A DNA stretch of 64,000 bases from Rhodococcus yunnanensis NBRC 103083. Lineage in GTDB: Bacteria; Actinomycetota; Actinomycetes; Mycobacteriales; Mycobacteriaceae. Shown piece by piece: positions 1 to 8,449 of the stretch. The notes beneath the pieces were generated by a model. That model ran no database searches, had not been told where the DNA came from, and saw only the letters and a list, made by a program, of their open reading frames with translations. Each line of letters opens with the position of its first letter. The stretch's first letter is position 1. Location: positions 1 through 64,000 of the forward strand of contig NZ_BCXH01000007.1 of NCBI RefSeq assembly GCF_001895005.1. Direction: 5' to 3'. A program made the position numbers and the translations under genes.

Positions 1-1
1 T

Positions 2-530
2 GTGGCGCGTTCCGATACAGTCGATCCGCTCGGCTCGTCCGCCGGCACCGACAGCAAGACGGGCCGGTTCTGGAGGATCCTCGTCGCACTACGATGGCCT
101 GCCCTGGTGGTCGGGCTTCCTCATCGGTAGTTCACTGACATATCTGTTGGTTCCTCCCACAAGACCCCCGACAGTGTCGTCGAGTTCGACTCATCGGATC
201 TACTGCCGACGCCGGTCTCGGATCTGTGCGAACTTTGTTCGTGGAGAAGCCCGCACCCGGACCCGTCGGCCTCGTACTGACGCAGAAGCTGTCCACATCG
301 GACACGGTCTCCGACCCGATCGAACAGACAGTCTCTATACCCGCACCAAACCCCGGAGTCCACCCTCGGATCCGACGAGCGTTCAGCGACAACGATGCTG
401 GAGCAACTCGGCGCGGTCGTGGAAGTCGTCCGGGCCGTGGACGCGTCGGTTCCACGCGGCCAGGTACTGGCCGTCGATTCCCCTCCTGGAGTCACCATGC
501 CGACTGTCGTGACGTTGACATCGAGCGCAG
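2..530 (+). pseudogene. Frameshifted remnant of a membrane-anchored PASTA-like protein
   Basis: No single frame is open across this stretch, but successive frames read like one protein. The frame starting at base 2 gives a basic, hydrophobic stretch and stops at 127-129. The frame at 105 gives a membrane-like segment (GFLIGSSLTYLLV). The frame at 226 continues with a plausible linker. The frame at 395 gives a good PASTA-like unit, with LEQLGAVVEVV followed by PRGQVLAVDSPPG and a VVTLTSS ending. At least three frame changes are needed. PASTA units bind muropeptides in serine/threonine kinases and penicillin-binding proteins, but no kinase or transpeptidase part is visible, and the 5' end lies outside the window. 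Sequencing errors could also produce this pattern. The 3' end is not defined. Confidence 0.35.
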
Positions 531-598
531 ACAACGAGGTTCATGTCTGGAGTCGTCCTCACCATCCGCTCGTAGCGCACCCGACCGACAATCCTCGA

Positions 599-1813
599 CT
601 ATCTCCGTCCTCGACGCGTGCGCTCGGCGAAACGGTCGAGTGCGTCGATGATTTCGTCTGCCTGCCAGACGCGGTTCCGTCGCCCCTTCGAGGTCTGATA
701 AAGAATCCCTGCGTCGACCAGTCGATCGATCGCCCGCTGAGCAGCTATGTCGCTGACACCGAATGTCCTTTGCGCGAAAGGGTTGTCGATCACCGGTTGT
801 GCAATCAGAGCGTCGAGGAGACTCCACACCACGGATTCACGACGCGCTACGACGCTTGCGACGAAACGCTCTCTCACGTCGGCCAATTCGTCGACAAGCA
901 TCCTGCCGTTGGATACAGCGGCGAACGCCGCGGCATTCAGACGGCGAATGATGGGTTCGACATCGCCCTGTCGGTACTCGTCGAGGCTCGCAAAATACGC
1001 CGCAGTGTCGGCTAGCAGACCCGCGGACAATGGCACCGTGACGCGTTCGACCACTCCTGCCGTACGAAGCATCGTGTGTATCAACGACCTGCCGGTACGG
1101 CCGTTCCCGTCGGTGAACGGGTGGATCGTCTCGAACTGCGAGTGCGCGACGGCCACTTGAGGGAGAACAGGAAGATCGGTCCGCGACGCAAACGTGAAGA
1201 GATCACCCAAGTAAGCCTCGAGCCGCTCATGATGCGGCGGAACGAATGCGGCTTGGTGGGGTCCGAAATCAGAGCCACCGATCCAGACCTGCTGAGTTCG
1301 CCATCGTCCTGCGTCGGGATCGCCTGCGGGCTCCATCAGTGCTTGATGCATGGCCAGCACCGACTCGGCAGACACCGTCGAACCTACTGCCAGGGCGGCC
1401 TCCATCGCGCGCACGTTGCCGCCGACGATAGACGCGTTGCGGCTCGTAGGTGAACCCAGCTCGGCCAGCGCGAGGGAGCGTGCGCCGACCGTGAGGTTCT
1501 CGATTTGCGACGAAGCAGCGCTCTCGGACCTCAGCAAAATCGAACTCATCGGCGCCAACTCGGTCGACGAGCCGAGGCGCTGCGATGCGTACTCGTCGAA
1601 TCGAACGATTTCGCGTAGCGCATCCTCGGATTCGGCCGAGACGTCATCGGTGAGTCGGAGTTCCAGATCGGCGATCCGCGGAGGCACCGCAGCCCGGTAG
1701 ACGCCGCCTGCATGCAGCCTGCGTTGCGTCCTGGAGGCAGCGGCAGAAGACGATTGCCATGGCCGATCTTCGTACTCGACGGCGGCCAGGCCACTGTTCC
1801 GATCATTGGCCAC
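599..1813 (-). CDS. Fic family protein (class II, probable AMP-transferase)
   Basis: Fic domains usually transfer AMP from ATP to a hydroxyl group on a target protein. The full catalytic motif is present (IHPFTDGNGRTGR, near residue 228). An N-terminal SSQIEN stretch matches the inhibitory-helix motif (S/T)xxxE(G/N), which marks a self-inhibited class II enzyme. The C-terminus carries a winged-helix-like segment (FGVSDIAAQRAIDRLVDAG), common in stand-alone bacterial Fic proteins and possibly DNA-binding. The GTG at 1813 is preferred because it gives the usual short N-terminus ahead of EDRPWQ. The longer open frame upstream has no family-like sequence. An inverted repeat lies directly upstream of this start. 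The product is about 404 residues, normal for the family. Its target is unknown, and no antitoxin gene is seen beside it. Confidence 0.9.
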   Translation of the reverse strand: MANDRNSGLAAVEYEDRPWQSSSAAASRTQRRLHAGGVYRAAVPPRIADLELRLTDDVSAESEDALREIVRFDEYASQRLGSSTELAPMSSILLRSESAASSQIENLTVGARSLALAELGSPTSRNASIVGGNVRAMEAALAVGSTVSAESVLAMHQALMEPAGDPDAGRWRTQQVWIGGSDFGPHQAAFVPPHHERLEAYLGDLFTFASRTDLPVLPQVAVAHSQFETIHPFTDGNGRTGRSLIHTMLRTAGVVERVTVPLSAGLLADTAAYFASLDEYRQGDVEPIIRRLNAAAFAAVSNGRMLVDELADVRERFVASVVARRESVVWSLLDALIAQPVIDNPFAQRTFGVSDIAAQRAIDRLVDAGILYQTSKGRRNRVWQADEIIDALDRFAERTRRGRR

Positions 1814-1820
1814 CGATGAA

Positions 1821-1856
1821 CCATACCAAACCTTAGGCGCATATCGTCTGGTATGG
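1821..1856. promoter_or_regulatory. Inverted repeat just upstream of the Fic gene
   Basis: CCATACCA (1821-1828) and TGGTATGG (1849-1856) form a perfect 8-bp inverted repeat with a 20-bp spacer. It ends 8 bp from the proposed GTG start. This position suits an operator, possibly for self-regulation through the winged helix of the Fic protein. The function is inferred from position only. Confidence 0.35.
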
Positions 1857-2174
1857 AACCGTAACGCGCGGACGGATGACCGATATCGATCACCTACACA
1901 AAGCGCCTCTCCAGCATCGGAAGCGCCTTCGCGGAGACGCGGTTGCCAACAATCACGCGATGCGAAGAGACAACCGGGATGATCGGTACAGCATCCGCAA
2001 CGGACGCGGACTTGATATCCGAGACACGGCCCGCCAGCTCGCTCGACGTTCCGACAGGGCAGCCCCGACACGCCCGTAATCGCTATCGAACCCGGACACG
2101 CGGTAGCTCTGACGACGATCTGGACCGACTCTGATACGCGCCCCGCGTAACACACCCCTCACACGCACTACGAG
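1857..2174. other. Intergenic region, no gene seen
   Basis: This gap lies between the divergent Fic and amine-oxidase transcription units. Open frames here are shadows or antisense extensions without coding character. Promoters for the plus-strand operon are expected near its right end, beside the operator-like motif, but I could not assign -35/-10 boxes with confidence. Confidence 0.4.
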
Positions 2175-2195
2175 AACCAGTAATGGTCTACCCAT
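2175..2195 (+). promoter_or_regulatory. Putative GntR/UTRA operator upstream of the amine oxidase operon
   Basis: The sequence AACCAGTAATGGTCTAC recurs at 5767-5783 with one mismatch in 17 bp. Each copy lies upstream of an operon flanking the GntR gene. It contains CCA-N4-TGG and the half-site TGGTCTA, which resembles half of the TGGTCTAGACCA sites known for HutC-type GntR proteins such as NagR/DasR. It ends about 40 bp before the first GTG of the operon. The assignment to the neighbouring regulator is an inference. Confidence 0.5.
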
Positions 2196-2234
2196 ACCGT
2201 CGACAGGACAGACGACGGACGGGAGTAGACGAGG

Positions 2235-2606
2235 GTGTGGATCAACCGAATCGCCGCAGCACTGGCCCTGGTGTCGGCCGTTCTGCACTTGCGGATGGGC
2301 GTGAGCGACATCGCCGGAGCCTTTGTTACGGCGATGGCTCTGCTGTGCGTGTACTGCGCTGTGGACCTGGTCCGCTCGGCAGGCAACCGCGCCTGGTTGA
2401 TGGTTGCGGTCACCAGCGCAGGTATGTTGCTCGCCCACGCCTCGTTCCCCGCGCATCATCATCACGCAGCCGACCAGACCTCGAGTATGACGATGGCGTC
2501 GGTTGTCGCCGCCGCGGAACTCGTACTCGCCGGATCCGTCGTCTTCTTCCGCACCCGCCGCATTCCGCCTGAATTTCGTCCCTACCGATTGCAGGAGCTC
2601 CGATGA
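2235..2606 (+). CDS. Small multi-pass membrane protein, amine-oxidase partner
   Basis: This is a 123-residue protein with about four predicted membrane helices (near residues 5-22, 28-45, 52-68 and 80-100). A histidine cluster (AHHHHAAD) sits in a loop between the last two helices. I do not recognise the family. It starts with GTG, and its stop overlaps the amine oxidase start in an ATGA arrangement, so the two are translationally coupled. The histidine cluster next to a copper enzyme suggests copper handling or membrane association of the oxidase. That role is inference from context. Confidence 0.75.
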   Translation: MWINRIAAALALVSAVLHLRMGVSDIAGAFVTAMALLCVYCAVDLVRSAGNRAWLMVAVTSAGMLLAHASFPAHHHHAADQTSSMTMASVVAAAELVLAGSVVFFRTRRIPPEFRPYRLQELR

Positions 2607-4549
2607 CCGACACGTTCGCACCCGTCACCACCCACCCGCTGGAACCGCTGAACCCGCAGGAGATTTCGCAGGCGTCGGCGATCGTGATTCGCGAACAGAA
2701 CCTCACCGCCTCGGCCCGCTTCGTCTACATCGAACTGAACGAACCGTCGAAAGAGCAACTGAAGCAGGGACTTACGGACCGTCGTGCATTCATCGTCCTG
2801 CGTGACCGCGATGAGCACGCAACATTCGAGGCCGTCGTGTCCCTGACCACCGACGAGGTCGTCTCCTACGAGCAGATCCCGGACGCCCAGCCGCCCATCA
2901 CGCTCGAAGAGTTCCTGCAGTGCGAGGACGTCATCAAAGCCGATCCCCGCTGGCAGGAGGCGATGATCAAGCGCGGAGTCACCGACTTCAGCCTCGCCAT
3001 GGTCGACAAGTGGGCCAGCGGACACACCACGGACGACGACAACCCCGGCGGCAGGCGCCTTGCGCGCCCACTCACCTTTGTGCGCAGCGAAGCCCAGGAG
3101 AACGGCTACGCCCGGCCCGTAGAGAACCTCGTCGTGACCGTCGACATGGACACGATGGAGGTCGTCGACGTCGCCGACACCGGAGTCGTACCTATCCCCC
3201 GGACGCCCGGCAACTACCTACCCGGCTTCTACGAACGCCCCGGCAACGTACCCGAATTCACCGAGCAACGCGCACCGATGAAGAAGATCGACATCACCCA
3301 GCCCGACGGGCCGTCGTTCAACGTCGACGGCCACTACGTCGAATGGGCGAATTGGCGCCTGCGCGTGGGGTTCACACCGCGCGAAGGTCTGGTGCTGCAC
3401 GACGTCAACTATGTCGACCGCGGTACGGTTCGTCCCGTCATCCACCGCGCATCCCTGTCCGAGATGTACGTCCCCTATGGCGATCCCGGCGACAGTCAGT
3501 GGAACAAGAACGTTTTCGACGAGGGAGAATACGGACTCGGCGTGCTGGCGAATTCCCTGCAGCTGGGCTGCGATTGCCTCGGCGAAATCCACTACTTCGA
3601 CGCGTACGTCAACGACCAGGACGGGCAGCCCATCGAGCTTCCGAACGCGATCTGCATGCACGAGGAGGACTACAGCATCGGGTGGAAGCACACGGACTTC
3701 CGCGACAATCTAGGTCAGGTGCGGCGCAACCGCCGCCTCATCGTCTCGCTCTTCGCGACGGTCGGCAACTACGACTACGGCTTCTACTGGCACCTCTACC
3801 TCGACGGGTCGATCGAATTCGAGATCAAGCTGACCGGCATCATCTCCACCGGCGCCATCGAGCAGGGACAGATTCCCGAGTTCGGCACCCTCGTCGCCCC
3901 TGGCTTGTACGGGCCGCATCACCAGCATTTCTTCAGCGTCCGGCTGGACATGAAGGTCGACGGCGAACGCAACAACCTGTACGAGCTCGAAGCCGAGGCC
4001 GTGCCCGTCGGACCGGAGAATCCGCACGGCAACGCGTGGCGTCAGACCAAGCGGCAACTGACGAGCGAATCGGAGGCACAGCGCGTCGCCGACCCGCTCA
4101 AGGCTCGGACATGGCTGATCGCCAACGCCGACAAGAAGAACAAGCTCGGCGGACACATCGGCTACAAGATCGAACCGTCGGGTGCGGTGGCTTTGCCTCT
4201 CGCGCAGCCGGGTTCGCAGCAGGTGCGCCGCGGCGGCTTCGCAACCAAGCACATGTGGGCGACGCCGTACGCCGAGCGCGAGCGCTACGCAGCCGGTGAG
4301 TACGTGGCGCAGAACCCCGGACACGACGGACTCGTCGCCTACACGGCGCAGGACCGGTCTCTCGACGGCGCCGACCTGGTCATCTGGCCGACCATCGCCG
4401 CCCATCACGTCGTGCGTCCAGAGGACTGGCCGGTCATGCCGGTCAGCCATGTCAGTCTGCACCTCAAGCCGACCGGCTTCTTCGACGGCAATCCGATGCT
4501 CGATCTGGCGCCTGAGACTCCGAAGGTCGGTGGGCACTGCTGCGACTGA
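2603..4549 (+). CDS. Copper-containing primary amine oxidase
   Basis: This enzyme oxidises a primary amine to an aldehyde with release of ammonia and hydrogen peroxide, using copper and a self-made topaquinone (TPQ). The TPQ motif is clear (TVGNYDYG, tyrosine near residue 389). Copper ligands are visible as HQH in GPHHQHFFSVRLDM and as the histidine in MPVSHVSL. The probable catalytic base is the aspartate in MYVPYGDP. The length of 648 residues matches bacterial enzymes such as those of Arthrobacter. No signal peptide is seen, so it is probably cytoplasmic. The C-terminus ends in a cysteine pair (GHCCD). It is coupled to the small membrane protein upstream and followed by a hairpin. Tyramine, phenylethylamine and histamine oxidases share this fold, so the substrate cannot be set from sequence. 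Confidence 0.95.
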   Translation: MTDTFAPVTTHPLEPLNPQEISQASAIVIREQNLTASARFVYIELNEPSKEQLKQGLTDRRAFIVLRDRDEHATFEAVVSLTTDEVVSYEQIPDAQPPITLEEFLQCEDVIKADPRWQEAMIKRGVTDFSLAMVDKWASGHTTDDDNPGGRRLARPLTFVRSEAQENGYARPVENLVVTVDMDTMEVVDVADTGVVPIPRTPGNYLPGFYERPGNVPEFTEQRAPMKKIDITQPDGPSFNVDGHYVEWANWRLRVGFTPREGLVLHDVNYVDRGTVRPVIHRASLSEMYVPYGDPGDSQWNKNVFDEGEYGLGVLANSLQLGCDCLGEIHYFDAYVNDQDGQPIELPNAICMHEEDYSIGWKHTDFRDNLGQVRRNRRLIVSLFATVGNYDYGFYWHLYLDGSIEFEIKLTGIISTGAIEQGQIPEFGTLVAPGLYGPHHQHFFSVRLDMKVDGERNNLYELEAEAVPVGPENPHGNAWRQTKRQLTSESEAQRVADPLKARTWLIANADKKNKLGGHIGYKIEPSGAVALPLAQPGSQQVRRGGFATKHMWATPYAERERYAAGEYVAQNPGHDGLVAYTAQDRSLDGADLVIWPTIAAHHVVRPEDWPVMPVSHVSLHLKPTGFFDGNPMLDLAPETPKVGGHCCD

Positions 4550-4564
4550 TCGCTGCTGCGGAGC

Positions 4565-4588
4565 CGGTCGCCACAGCCTGGGCGACCG
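4565..4588 (+). terminator. Hairpin after the amine oxidase gene
   Basis: CGGTCGCC (4565-4572) and GGCGACCG (4581-4588) form a perfect 8-bp GC-rich stem with an 8-nt loop, starting 16 bp after the stop codon. There is no T-run, which is common in actinobacterial terminators. The rest of the gap to 4841 shows no gene. Confidence 0.5.
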
Positions 4589-4841
4589 ACGTCCACGATC
4601 CTGAGAGTTCGCCGACCCCGCACTTGACGTGGTTCCTCGTCATTCGAGTCCATGGCACGCCAATCCGGATGCCATGGCCCACGCGGCTCCCCGACTCTTC
4701 CAAGCGGAAACCTTTCCCACTCTTGCCCGCCCCAATCGAGGACAGCTCATCGGCTAGGTCAAGTAGCCCGAGTGGATAGCAGCTTCGTCGGCGTGCTCGG
4801 CACCTACGAGTGGAAATACATAGTGGGCTAAGCACTTTCGT

Positions 4842-5609
4842 TCACATGGGCGAAGCCCCCACGAACGATGAGGTTCGCACGTTCAACCGCGTCCGGTCCG
4901 CCCGGAACAGGTCCACCGAGTACTCGACGGGTCGTTCCTGCTGGTCGTAACCGATGCGCTCGAGCTTCAAGATCGGCGTGCCCTCCGGCTGCCCGAGCAA
5001 CGCACCGACCGGTGCGGTCACGGTGGCCAGCTCGATCGACTCGTCCGCCATGCACACCGAAATACCCAGCAAAGTCCGGAGCGCTTCGTAGACGGAGTTC
5101 AGCGGCGTCTCCAGCACCCGTCCGCAGATGCTTCCGCTGAGGTACATCTGCTCCAGCGACAACGTATCGCCATCGGCAAACCTCAAGCGCAACAACGACA
5201 CGACCGGCCCGTCGCCCAAAACCCGAGCCGCGTCCGCAGAAGGACTGGTCATCCGCGCGGAAATCACTTTCGTGCCGTCGCGGAAACCCTGTTCGTGCAA
5301 CATCTGTGGCACACCTTTGACGGTGTTCAAACTTCGCAACAGCCGCCGACTCTGACACACCGACAGCGCACTCTCGGGCGACGGCGAACCGGGAGACACC
5401 GCAGTCAGGTAGGCACCACCCGCACGCCCTTTGAGACGGCGAATCACTCCGTCGCGTTCCAGCAGGTCCATGGCCTTGCGGACCGTGGTACGCGACGTAC
5501 CCAACCGCTCCGCCAATTCGCGCTCGGGCGGAAGACGAGGCACCGAGCGCTGCTCGAGCTCCTCGACGAGGCGCACCAACGCGCCGTGGGTCTGCTCCAT
5601 CATCAGCAC
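4842..5609 (-). CDS. GntR-family regulator with UTRA domain (HutC subfamily)
   Basis: An N-terminal winged helix (about residues 8-70; PPERELAERLGTSRTTVRKAM is the usual GntR recognition region) is followed by a UTRA ligand-binding domain (about 90-245). Such proteins usually repress catabolic operons until a small effector binds. The GTG start has a strong ribosome site (AGGAGGT, 6-nt spacing). The gene lies between the amine-oxidase operon and the long phosphatase-transporter-hydrolase operon. Both carry the same 17-bp motif upstream, so this protein probably controls both. No copy of the motif was found in front of its own gene. The effector is unknown; an amine or a phosphorylated derivative is plausible. 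Confidence 0.92.
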   Translation of the reverse strand: MLMMEQTHGALVRLVEELEQRSVPRLPPERELAERLGTSRTTVRKAMDLLERDGVIRRLKGRAGGAYLTAVSPGSPSPESALSVCQSRRLLRSLNTVKGVPQMLHEQGFRDGTKVISARMTSPSADAARVLGDGPVVSLLRLRFADGDTLSLEQMYLSGSICGRVLETPLNSVYEALRTLLGISVCMADESIELATVTAPVGALLGQPEGTPILKLERIGYDQQERPVEYSVDLFRADRTRLNVRTSSFVGASPM

Positions 5610-5766
5610 CGGCCCACCTCCTGCTCTCTTTGTCAGCTCAATCTAACGTGCCGTGGCGCCGTCGAACCACCGTCCACCTGCTGATTTACCCATGATTAAC
5701 ACCGCTGGTGTCCTATGTCATTTCACCCCGGCCATGCGTTACATGCAGTTCACACACGGCGAACAA

Positions 5767-5783
5767 AACCAGAAATGGTCTAC
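5767..5783 (+). promoter_or_regulatory. Second copy of the putative GntR/UTRA operator
   Basis: AACCAGAAATGGTCTAC matches the motif at 2175-2191 at 16 of 17 positions. It lies about 50 bp before the GTG of the phosphatase gene that heads the long operon. The flanks are not conserved beyond a following CCCAT, so the 17-bp core is probably selected. Confidence 0.5.
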
Positions 5784-5835
5784 GCCCATCGTTCTACCTG
5801 TCAAGAGAAGTCCACTCATCGAAAGGTGCACCACT

Positions 5836-6600
5836 GTGGAGGATTCCCGGTCGGCTCGCGCCGCACTCGGCGTGGAGCTCGCCCGCTCGGCGGGAGAGAT
5901 CGCCCGTCGCTGGTTCGACACCTCGGCCCTCGCGGTCGAGTCGAAACAGGACGGTTCCCCTGTTACGCAGGCGGATCGCGAGATCGAGCAGTTCATCAGA
6001 GCAGAGGTCGCCCAGCATTACCCCGATGACAGCTTCCTCGGCGAAGAGTTCGGCGAAACCACCGGAACGTCGAAGTATCGCTGGATCGTCGACCCGATCG
6101 ACGGCACCAAGTCCTTCGTCCACGGTGTTCCGCTCTACGCCAACCTGATCGCGCTCGAGGAGGACGGCACCATCGTCGCCGGTGTCATCAACCTCCCCAG
6201 CGCCGAGGTGCTCATGCACGCCGAACGCGGCAAGGGATGCTGGAAAAATGGTAAGCAAGTTCATGTTTCGGACAAAACGGAACTCGACGGCGCCTACGTC
6301 ATGGCCACCTGGCTCGAAGACTGGCATCCCGACTCCATCGTCGACCTCCAGTCCGCGGGCGCCGTGATCAGAACCTGGGGCGACGCATACGGCTACATGA
6401 TGGTCGCCAGCGGCCAAGCCGAGGCGATCGTCGACTACACCACGCAGGCATACGATCTCGCCCCCATGCCGGTCATCATCGAAGAGGCCGGCGGCATGTT
6501 CACCTCGCTCGACGGAGTGCGAGAGATCAACGGCGGCAACGGCATCGCCTCCAATGGCGCCGTACACGACTCGGTTCTCAAAATAGTCAACCAAGGATGA
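5836..6600 (+). CDS. Inositol monophosphatase-family phosphatase (histidinol-phosphatase-like)
   Basis: This is a magnesium-dependent phosphomonoesterase of the inositol monophosphatase fold. Metal-binding motifs are intact: GEE in the SFLGEEFGET stretch, DPIDGTKSF, and a C-terminal YDLAP...EEAGG. The DPIDGTKSF and YDLAP variants resemble HisN-type histidinol phosphatases more than true inositol phosphatases. The GTG at 5836 is chosen because GAAAGG lies 9 nt upstream and the conserved N-terminus begins there. An in-frame extension reaches back through the operator and is not credible as coding. It is the first gene of an operon that also holds two kinase-fold proteins, so it may dephosphorylate a pathway intermediate. 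That pairing is inference. Confidence 0.88.
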   Translation: MEDSRSARAALGVELARSAGEIARRWFDTSALAVESKQDGSPVTQADREIEQFIRAEVAQHYPDDSFLGEEFGETTGTSKYRWIVDPIDGTKSFVHGVPLYANLIALEEDGTIVAGVINLPSAEVLMHAERGKGCWKNGKQVHVSDKTELDGAYVMATWLEDWHPDSIVDLQSAGAVIRTWGDAYGYMMVASGQAEAIVDYTTQAYDLAPMPVIIEEAGGMFTSLDGVREINGGNGIASNGAVHDSVLKIVNQG

Positions 6601-6884
6601 CGCACATGAAAGAGTACATTCGCGGCCTGAGCCGGAAGAGCATCATGACGTTCTTCGGCAGTATCTACGCTCTCGCTCTGCTCTTCGCGCTGTTCCCTCC
6701 GCTCTACATGTGGGGCAGCGGCATTCGATTCGAGATCCTCGGCATTCCGTTCGCCATCATGTACTGGCTGATCAACGGCGTCGTTCTCGGCCTGACCCTC
6801 TGGGGCCTCTACATCGTCGAGGACATCCGCGGCGAACTCGACGAGGACCTCCTCCCCGCTACCGCACCCCTCACTGGAGAATGA
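6597..6884 (+). CDS. Small two-helix membrane protein, probable symporter subunit
   Basis: This 95-residue protein has two clear hydrophobic segments (about residues 18-38 and 50-75) and a charged C-terminal tail. Its ATG overlaps the phosphatase stop (ATGA). A second in-frame ATG at 6606 is an alternative start. The next gene, a sodium:solute symporter, begins one base after its stop. Small accessory proteins of this kind are common next to SSS transporters, so a stabilising or regulatory role for the transporter is likely. I do not assign a named family. Confidence 0.8.
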   Translation: MTHMKEYIRGLSRKSIMTFFGSIYALALLFALFPPLYMWGSGIRFEILGIPFAIMYWLINGVVLGLTLWGLYIVEDIRGELDEDLLPATAPLTGE

Positions 6885-6885
6885 C

Positions 6886-8448
6886 ATGTTGATCATGCTG
6901 GGAATGCTGGCGGTCTTCTACGCCATCGTCATCTTCATCCTCTACACCACACAGCAGAAGACCAGTCCATCGTTCGACGAGTACTCCGTCGGCGGCCGCT
7001 CCTACGGCCCCTGGTACGTCGCGATGAGCTACGTCAACTCGTGGTGGCCGGGATCGGTGTTCATCGCGTTCTTCGGACTCGCCAGCGGCGCAGGCGTGTT
7101 CGGCCTCTACGGCCTCGCGTACTCGAGCCTCGGAGTCGCGATGATGTACTTCATGGCCACCCGCGCCTGGCGCTGGGGAGCGAAATACAACCTCCGCTCG
7201 CAGCCCGACCTCCTGGGCCTGCGCTTCAACTCACGTGGCACCAAGATCGTCGCCAGCGTCATCGGCATCGTCTCGCTGTTCCCGTGGGTCGTCCTCGGCA
7301 TGCAGGCGCTGGGTGAGGTCTTTCAGATCGCCAGTGCCGGGGCATGGTCCGTCACCACATGCCTGTTCGTCGGCCTGGCCGTCATCGTCGTTCGCCAGTT
7401 CTGGACCGTGAAGATGGGCATGCGCGGTCTGATCATGACCGACATGTTCCAGGGCATCGTCGCCTACGTCTTCTCCGCGGGTCTGTGCCTGGTCCTGCTC
7501 TCCGGAGTTGCCGGCGGCCCGATCAGCTTCGCCACCCTCGGAGATGTCGCCGACGAGTACCTGAAAGTCCCCGGCGACGGCGATGCCTACGGCCCGTTCT
7601 ACCTGTTCGCCCTCATCTTCACCGGCGTCGTCGGATCGCTCTGCTGGCCGACGAGCTTCCAGCGCATCTACACCGCGTCGAGCGTGCGTGCGGTCAAGTC
7701 CGGCACCATCCGCACTGTCCTGATCTCCGGCGTCTTCTACTCCCTGCTCATGCTCGTCGGCATCGCCGGCACGGTCATGACCGACGTCGCCGATTCACCC
7801 CAGACCGGCTGGTTCACCATCGCAGAAAGCTACGGCGGAACATGGCTCCTCGGACTCGCCGCCACCATGGTGTTCGCAGCATCCATGGGCCACATCGACG
7901 GCAGCGTGCAGGTCTGCGGCCTGCAGATCGCCAACGACCTCGTCAACTCCGACAAGCGCAAGCTCACCGACAGCCAGCTCACCAAAGTCGCCAAGATCAG
8001 CATGCTCGGGTTCATGGCAGCCGCAGCCGTCGTCGCCTACGCCACGTTCAACATGACGCGTCTGCAGCTCCTCGCTCAGATCTCCTACCAGGGCGTCGTG
8101 CAGCTCGCCATCCCGCTGTTCCTCGGCATCTTCTGGCGCGGCGGCAACGGCAAGGGCGCGGTCTCGGGCATGATCTCCGGCTTCGCCGTCGCCCTCGTAC
8201 TCACCGCGGTCTATCCGGACGACATCGCCGGGCTCGGCAGCCTCACCGGCGGCGTCGTCGGCATGGCCGTCAACCTGGCCGTCTTCCTCATCGTCTCCAA
8301 GGTGACCGGTACCACGGCCGAGGAGAAGGCACGCGTCGACGACATGTTCGAAGCCGGTAAGCGTCCCGTCCGTACCGCTCCCGCCGATCTGTCCTTCGAA
8401 GGCCAGATCGACGAGATGGCCGCCACCCCCGCTCCGGAAAAGATCTGA
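6886..8448 (+). CDS. Sodium:solute symporter (SSS family)
   Basis: A 520-residue integral membrane protein with the length and repeated hydrophobic pattern of a 13-helix SSS transporter (LeuT-fold, PutP/PanF relatives). Typical conserved stretches include the N-terminal DEYSVGGRSYGPW and the glycine-rich SSLGVAMMYFMATRAWRWG. It should import an organic solute with sodium. It lies inside the phosphatase-to-kinase operon, directly after its small partner, and one base before the M20 hydrolase. The substrate is probably the amine or amide degraded by the neighbouring enzymes, but sequence cannot name it. Confidence 0.92.
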   Translation: MLIMLGMLAVFYAIVIFILYTTQQKTSPSFDEYSVGGRSYGPWYVAMSYVNSWWPGSVFIAFFGLASGAGVFGLYGLAYSSLGVAMMYFMATRAWRWGAKYNLRSQPDLLGLRFNSRGTKIVASVIGIVSLFPWVVLGMQALGEVFQIASAGAWSVTTCLFVGLAVIVVRQFWTVKMGMRGLIMTDMFQGIVAYVFSAGLCLVLLSGVAGGPISFATLGDVADEYLKVPGDGDAYGPFYLFALIFTGVVGSLCWPTSFQRIYTASSVRAVKSGTIRTVLISGVFYSLLMLVGIAGTVMTDVADSPQTGWFTIAESYGGTWLLGLAATMVFAASMGHIDGSVQVCGLQIANDLVNSDKRKLTDSQLTKVAKISMLGFMAAAAVVAYATFNMTRLQLLAQISYQGVVQLAIPLFLGIFWRGGNGKGAVSGMISGFAVALVLTAVYPDDIAGLGSLTGGVVGMAVNLAVFLIVSKVTGTTAEEKARVDDMFEAGKRPVRTAPADLSFEGQIDEMAATPAPEKI

Positions 8449-8449
8449 C

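Noticed and set aside
2920..4299. Long plus-strand arginine-rich frame inside the amine oxidase gene
   Set aside because: Shadow frame of a GC-rich gene; low-complexity Arg/Pro/His composition and no start site, while the amine oxidase frame has all catalytic motifs.
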